Source: Chitinophagaceae bacterium UBA4411 (GTDB taxonomy: Bacteria > Bacteroidota > Bacteroidia > Chitinophagales > Chitinophagaceae). From it: 64,000 nt of DNA. A model generated the notes under the pieces. That model ran no database searches. It had not been told where the DNA came from and worked only from the letters and a program-made list of their open reading frames with translations. The position numbers were made by a program, and so were the translations under genes. The first letter of the stretch is position 1; each line of letters starts with the position of its first letter. The DNA lies in NCBI GenBank assembly GCA_002400415.1, contig DGQP01000007.1, positions 106,605 to 170,604 of the forward strand, in the 5' to 3' direction. Shown one piece after another: positions 60,384 to 64,000 of this stretch.

Positions 60384-62135
60384 TCAGGGTTCCTTTTTCA
60401 TTTTTTTTATAAGATGATCAAAAGCGAGTTTAACCCAATCTTTTTTCCACTCTTTATGGAAGGCAATATCGTTTGACGCTGGCTTGTCTGCTAATTCTTT
60501 AACCTTAACTATTGTCGGAATAGGAATACAATCTCCGATAATCAGAGCTTCTTGTCTTTCTAATACAGGCAAAGTATCTGTAATAGCACTGACGCTATCC
60601 GGCATCAATCTTTTTACATATTGTTGGTCTGTAGGATTGGTGAGACGCATGGCAACAAAGTTGTTACATTGAGAGAATATCGTTTCAGATATTTCAGACG
60701 GTCTTTGACTGACAATCATTAATGATAAGCCATACTTCCTCCCTTCTTTGGCTATTCTTTCTATTGATTTTTTAACTGAACTATACTTGGAGCCTTCGCT
60801 CTGTGGGATATAATTATGGGCCTCCTCTAAAACCAAAAGAAAAGGCACTTCATCATTATTTTGTTTTACAGACTTGTAGTAAAAGCAAAAGTCAAAGATT
60901 AATCGGCTAATAAGCGAAACAACAATGCTTAGAACTTCAAAAGGAATACCACTTAAATCAATAATCGTAATGTTTGTCTCCTTTGTGTCGCCATAGCCAA
61001 TGAACTGTTTTAATATTTTTGAAAGGTCTCCAGTTTTAAATTCAGAACTATCCGCTTTTCTTGGCTTTAGTAAAAAGCCAAGTCTGTCATCATTGAGTTT
61101 AGTTTCAAGGCGAGGCACAAACCGATCAAATTCAGATGCATAAGGTCCGCTATTAATTTGACCTTGTTTTTTCTCTTTGAATTTTATAGTTTCAAATAAT
61201 TGGTACTCGTCGGAAATGCCGGCAATTTTTGTTTCAATTTCAAGAGTACCTGTTGAGGCGTTTTTTGTTGCTATATTTTGATTGTAGAGATAACGATAAA
61301 CCTCTTCAATGCTAAAATAGACAGGTGTGTCATAGTTGACCTTAGGTAAGCCTGCATTATGTCGTTTTTTGTTTAGGGTAACTGCCGCTTTGAATTGGGA
61401 AATTTGATTGTGAGAATTACTTTCCCTGCTTTCAATGAACATTTCTTCGAGTTCTTCGGAGTTCATTAACCAATAGGGTAAAATAAGATTCGAGACATCA
61501 ATTCTATTTGATTTAGGGAAAGCTGGTCCATACTCGCCGTGTAAATCAAATAACAGAATATGTGTATTGTTTAATAATGCTTTTTGTGTTTGCTCATGAG
61601 TTGGCATCATTCCTTCTTGAAGGATTTTTGCAACCGTGCCGGATTTGCCAGACCCTGTAGATCCAATGACAGCTATGTGCTTACTGAAAAATTTATCCCC
61701 GTCAACTGCAATCTCAATACTTTGGTTTTGAGCAAGTGTAGAAAATACAAATTTCTTTTCGCTTTCCACCGAAGCATAAATCTGCTTGAGAAGAGTGACA
61801 TCAGCTATTTCTACGTTATTGGGTGGTATAGCAATTTGCTGGCCACCACGTCGAAAATTTCCCGATGCATCTAAAAAACCAATAGGTTGGGCATCGAGTA
61901 TGAATGACGGTGATGTTGTAACTAACTCCCCGTTTCCTGTGTTTGTTTCTTTGATCTTATAGCTCTGTACTAAAGCAATTATCGAAGTATCTGCTTCGTC
62001 AGAGATTTTAAGATAACTACCGATTGTAAAGTCCTGAGATTCCTGCTTAAATTGTTCGGCGTTTAAAACTTCTATTTGAATAAGATTCGGCGCCACAGTA
62101 AGAATCCGAAAAATGTCATTAGTAGCAGTTGGCAT
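60384..62135 (-). CDS. HerA-like DUF87 ATPase
   Basis: A protein of 583 residues. An N-terminal HAS-barrel-like strand-rich part (about 1-120) precedes a FtsK/HerA ATPase. Walker A GSTGSGKS is at 158-165, Walker B LLVLEEAHNY lies near 430-440, and the sensor SQRPSEISETIFSQCNN follows. HerA hexamers translocate DNA. With a DUF4297-like partner directly upstream (3-base gap, same strand), the pair resembles HerA-nuclease antiphage modules rather than the HerA-NurA repair pair. Confidence 0.88.
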   Translation of the reverse strand: MPTATNDIFRILTVAPNLIQIEVLNAEQFKQESQDFTIGSYLKISDEADTSIIALVQSYKIKETNTGNGELVTTSPSFILDAQPIGFLDASGNFRRGGQQIAIPPNNVEIADVTLLKQIYASVESEKKFVFSTLAQNQSIEIAVDGDKFFSKHIAVIGSTGSGKSGTVAKILQEGMMPTHEQTQKALLNNTHILLFDLHGEYGPAFPKSNRIDVSNLILPYWLMNSEELEEMFIESRESNSHNQISQFKAAVTLNKKRHNAGLPKVNYDTPVYFSIEEVYRYLYNQNIATKNASTGTLEIETKIAGISDEYQLFETIKFKEKKQGQINSGPYASEFDRFVPRLETKLNDDRLGFLLKPRKADSSEFKTGDLSKILKQFIGYGDTKETNITIIDLSGIPFEVLSIVVSLISRLIFDFCFYYKSVKQNNDEVPFLLVLEEAHNYIPQSEGSKYSSVKKSIERIAKEGRKYGLSLMIVSQRPSEISETIFSQCNNFVAMRLTNPTDQQYVKRLMPDSVSAITDTLPVLERQEALIIGDCIPIPTIVKVKELADKPASNDIAFHKEWKKDWVKLAFDHLIKKMKKEP

Positions 62136-62138
62136 TGT

Positions 62139-63368
62139 TTATAATATTAATGTTGAAATATCTTTCAGGTTTTCGCAATACTTAATATCGAACCATTGAT
62201 AATTATCTGATTTAGCATAGGGACATTCTGCTTTTGCAAAATGAAGTACAACTTTTGGCAGATCAATGTTCTTCAGATGAGTAATAAAAGTATGCAGGGC
62301 AACTATCCTAATACTAAAAGACGATTGTGCTATTTTTGCATTACTAGGAGTTGTATTTATTATTGGACTTCGGTTTAATGCATCAGCACTAAAAGAAATA
62401 TGCTCATATCCATCATTAAAATGCAATCCGCCACCAATTAATTTCATTTTAATATCTGTAAGAAGTGTATTATCGCAATCTAAAACCAACAACAAAGGTT
62501 TTGCATTTCTGAGAGATGTACTCATTCTGTAATATTTATCAATAAGATTTTCTATAAATGAACCGAGAGGAAGGGCTGTGTTATCAGCAGAGAAAAGTTC
62601 ATTGCCTATAATAATGCATTTTGACCGAGAAGGATCAAGTGCTTTAGATGATTTCAGATTTTGCGTAATTGTATTTAAATATTCTTTTTTTGATCGCAGT
62701 TTAATATACCATTCATTGAAAAGCTTTTTCCTGGAATCAATCTCACTAATAAAGTCTGACTTGACTATTTTTCTTTTATTAATGTCAGGAAGAATCGCCT
62801 TATCAATGATAACCCGGAGTGCATTATTATAGAAATAAGTATCGGCTTCGAATTCGGTACACCCAAATTCTTTCTTTAGTTTATTTAATACTGTTTTTTG
62901 TTGAGTACTGAATTCATGACCAAATACAAATTTGAATTGATTCAAGAATGATGTGAGCTTGAGGTCAGAAATCCCTTTTTCAATATGATATTCTCTAAGA
63001 ACTTTATTTTCTTTGTATGTGAGTATATCCTTTAATCTGTTGATATCGATCGTGGGTTCAGTACCCGGTGTTTCATTTTCAAAATGGGCATACAGCGTAT
63101 AATTCAGGTTATTGGGAGTTGCAAGAGAGACAAAATGATCTAACATCAGAATTATGGGTTCTCTGACGGCAGAATTAATGAAGTTTGGTTTGGAAAGATA
63201 TTTACACTGTACGGTAGTCGAATCAGTGGCCGTATTAATATCTATATCCTCAATGCCTTCCACTACAATATTATCATCCCCGTTGGAAAGCTCCAATAAT
63301 TTTAGAATAGCAGTATCAAATTGATAATAGTAACCTTTTATTGTGGCTTCTGCTGATCTCGTTGACAT
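62139..63368 (-). CDS. DUF4297-like putative nuclease, HerA partner
   Basis: A protein of 409 residues. The start IKGYYYQFDTAILKLLEL, followed by V-E37-G-I-E40-D-I-D43 and then V-Q54-C-K56-Y, is the layout of DUF4297/Cap4-type PD-(D/E)xK nucleases: acidic residues, then Q-x-K. The remaining 330 residues have no recognised domain and may sense or bind the target. The stop is 3 bases from the HerA gene. Known DUF4297-HerA pairs form large complexes that degrade DNA on phage infection. The assignment rests on the motif and the neighbour, not on database search. Confidence 0.65.
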   Translation of the reverse strand: MSTRSAEATIKGYYYQFDTAILKLLELSNGDDNIVVEGIEDIDINTATDSTTVQCKYLSKPNFINSAVREPIILMLDHFVSLATPNNLNYTLYAHFENETPGTEPTIDINRLKDILTYKENKVLREYHIEKGISDLKLTSFLNQFKFVFGHEFSTQQKTVLNKLKKEFGCTEFEADTYFYNNALRVIIDKAILPDINKRKIVKSDFISEIDSRKKLFNEWYIKLRSKKEYLNTITQNLKSSKALDPSRSKCIIIGNELFSADNTALPLGSFIENLIDKYYRMSTSLRNAKPLLLVLDCDNTLLTDIKMKLIGGGLHFNDGYEHISFSADALNRSPIINTTPSNAKIAQSSFSIRIVALHTFITHLKNIDLPKVVLHFAKAECPYAKSDNYQWFDIKYCENLKDISTLIL

Positions 63369-63420
63369 ATTCAGTTTTGGTTTTTAGAAGTACTGAAAAA
63401 CATAAGTCAGAAGGTCAAAA

Positions 63421-64000
63421 TTATGATTCCAAAATGCGCTCCGCATTGTTATTAATATCATCTAACATATTCTCAACAAACCTATTAGCCAGCTCGTCCA
63501 ATTCATTTTCAGATGGAAATCGGCTATATACTTTTTCCATCCAGACCTTTCCCCTCTCTGGTCCTATCGTGTACTTATGCTTATCTAAATTGATTTCAAG
63601 TCTATGCCAAACATTAAATGCTTTTACTCCTCCGTGAATAAAAGTTTCCAGAGCAAATTCAAAACCAAAGACCCAAACATTTTCAGTTGTCGTTAAATGT
63701 ACATCTACATCATAGCTGGTGACGTAAGCACCTAAATGTTTTTCATTTAAACGCCATTCTATTCTAGTTTTTTGAAACAGCGGTTTGACGTCGACCATTT
63801 TCGTTTCGATAAAAGCAATTAATGGCCGTACAATATTTGCAAAGACCTTTTTAACCAGATCATTGTTTTTCTCCAAGTCTGCAGGGTCAGTCTTAATTCG
63901 CTGTACAATCTCTTTCAACTTATTGATTTTTTCATTAATAGGTTTTTGTGGGATGATAATTTCTTTTTCTAATTCCTGTTTAAGGATTTCTTCATCCGGT
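63421..64000 (-). CDS. Unrecognised protein of the HerA cluster, 5' end missing
   Basis: The frame is open to the window edge; the TTG at 63918 is probably internal. About 193 residues are visible. I do not recognise a family. The sequence has a charged, probably helical N-terminal part, a strand-rich middle (FGFEFALETFIHGGVKAFNVW) and a helical C-terminus rich in Glu and Asn. There is no membrane segment or signal peptide. It is about 50 bases upstream of the DUF4297-like gene on the same strand and is probably cotranscribed. Confidence 0.65.
   Translation of the reverse strand, partial: PDEEILKQELEKEIIIPQKPINEKINKLKEIVQRIKTDPADLEKNNDLVKKVFANIVRPLIAFIETKMVDVKPLFQKTRIEWRLNEKHLGAYVTSYDVDVHLTTTENVWVFGFEFALETFIHGGVKAFNVWHRLEINLDKHKYTIGPERGKVWMEKVYSRFPSENELDELANRFVENMLDDINNNAERILES

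Overview
The window looks like chromosomal DNA of a Bacteroidota bacterium, most likely of the Chitinophagaceae/Sphingobacteriia type. The signs are a Bacteroidota-type promoter (TTG, 19 bases, TAnnTTTG) ahead of an UpxY-like antiterminator, genes without clear Shine-Dalgarno sequences, occasional TTG starts, and a crtI-crtB-idi-crtZ-crtY carotenoid set. No rRNA, canonical tRNA gene, CRISPR array or transposase was found. The genus is inferred, not proven.

Region A (1-7961) is an RNA-repair locus. It holds the end of a YkuK-type RNase H-like gene, a BCS1-like AAA ATPase, a structured non-coding segment, an SPFH/slipin protein without a membrane anchor, an AT-rich Cthe_2314-type HEPN protein, a 26-codon remnant of the rtcB start, two overlapping RlaP-type nucleotidyltransferases and a full-length RtcB RNA ligase. 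The non-coding segment contains all parts of a 73-nt tRNA in circularly permuted order. It is closed by a 10-bp helix with one bulged C, as expected of a Y RNA or a permuted tRNA. This is the most unusual feature of the window. A strong hairpin terminator ends the locus.

Region B (7971-12139) is ordinary: an outer-membrane protein, a COG4299/HGSNAT-like acyltransferase with a HEPN protein, and a small HTH regulator.

Region C (12281-42060) is an exopolysaccharide locus with its own promoter. The order is UpxY-like antiterminator, Wza-like lipoprotein, Wzc-like tyrosine kinase, nucleotide-sugar enzymes (WbpP-like epimerase, RfbB, RfbA, WlbB/WlbA-like, WecB), five GT4 glycosyltransferases, two OafA-type acyltransferases, a PIG-L deacetylase, a pyruvyl transferase, a Wzx-like flippase, a secreted DUF4838 protein, an AsnB-like amidotransferase, a reverse-strand Wzy candidate and a CpsB/YwqE-type phosphatase. 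Several genes carry long G tracts.

Region D (42144-48699) is a carotenoid operon. It opens with a CarH/LitR-like B12-dependent photoreceptor repressor and an ECF sigma factor. Between them lie paired inverted repeats that could be its operators. The products should be beta-carotene and zeaxanthin.

Region E (48810-57935, minus strand) is a signalling block: a CheB-CheR-PAS-histidine kinase of 1330 residues, a membrane PAS histidine kinase of 1037 residues, a NarL-type regulator and two receiver-only proteins.

Region F (58175-64000) is a defence island: an AbiE toxin-antitoxin pair with palindromic operators, then on the minus strand a HerA-like ATPase, a DUF4297-like putative nuclease and a third unrecognised protein cut by the window edge.
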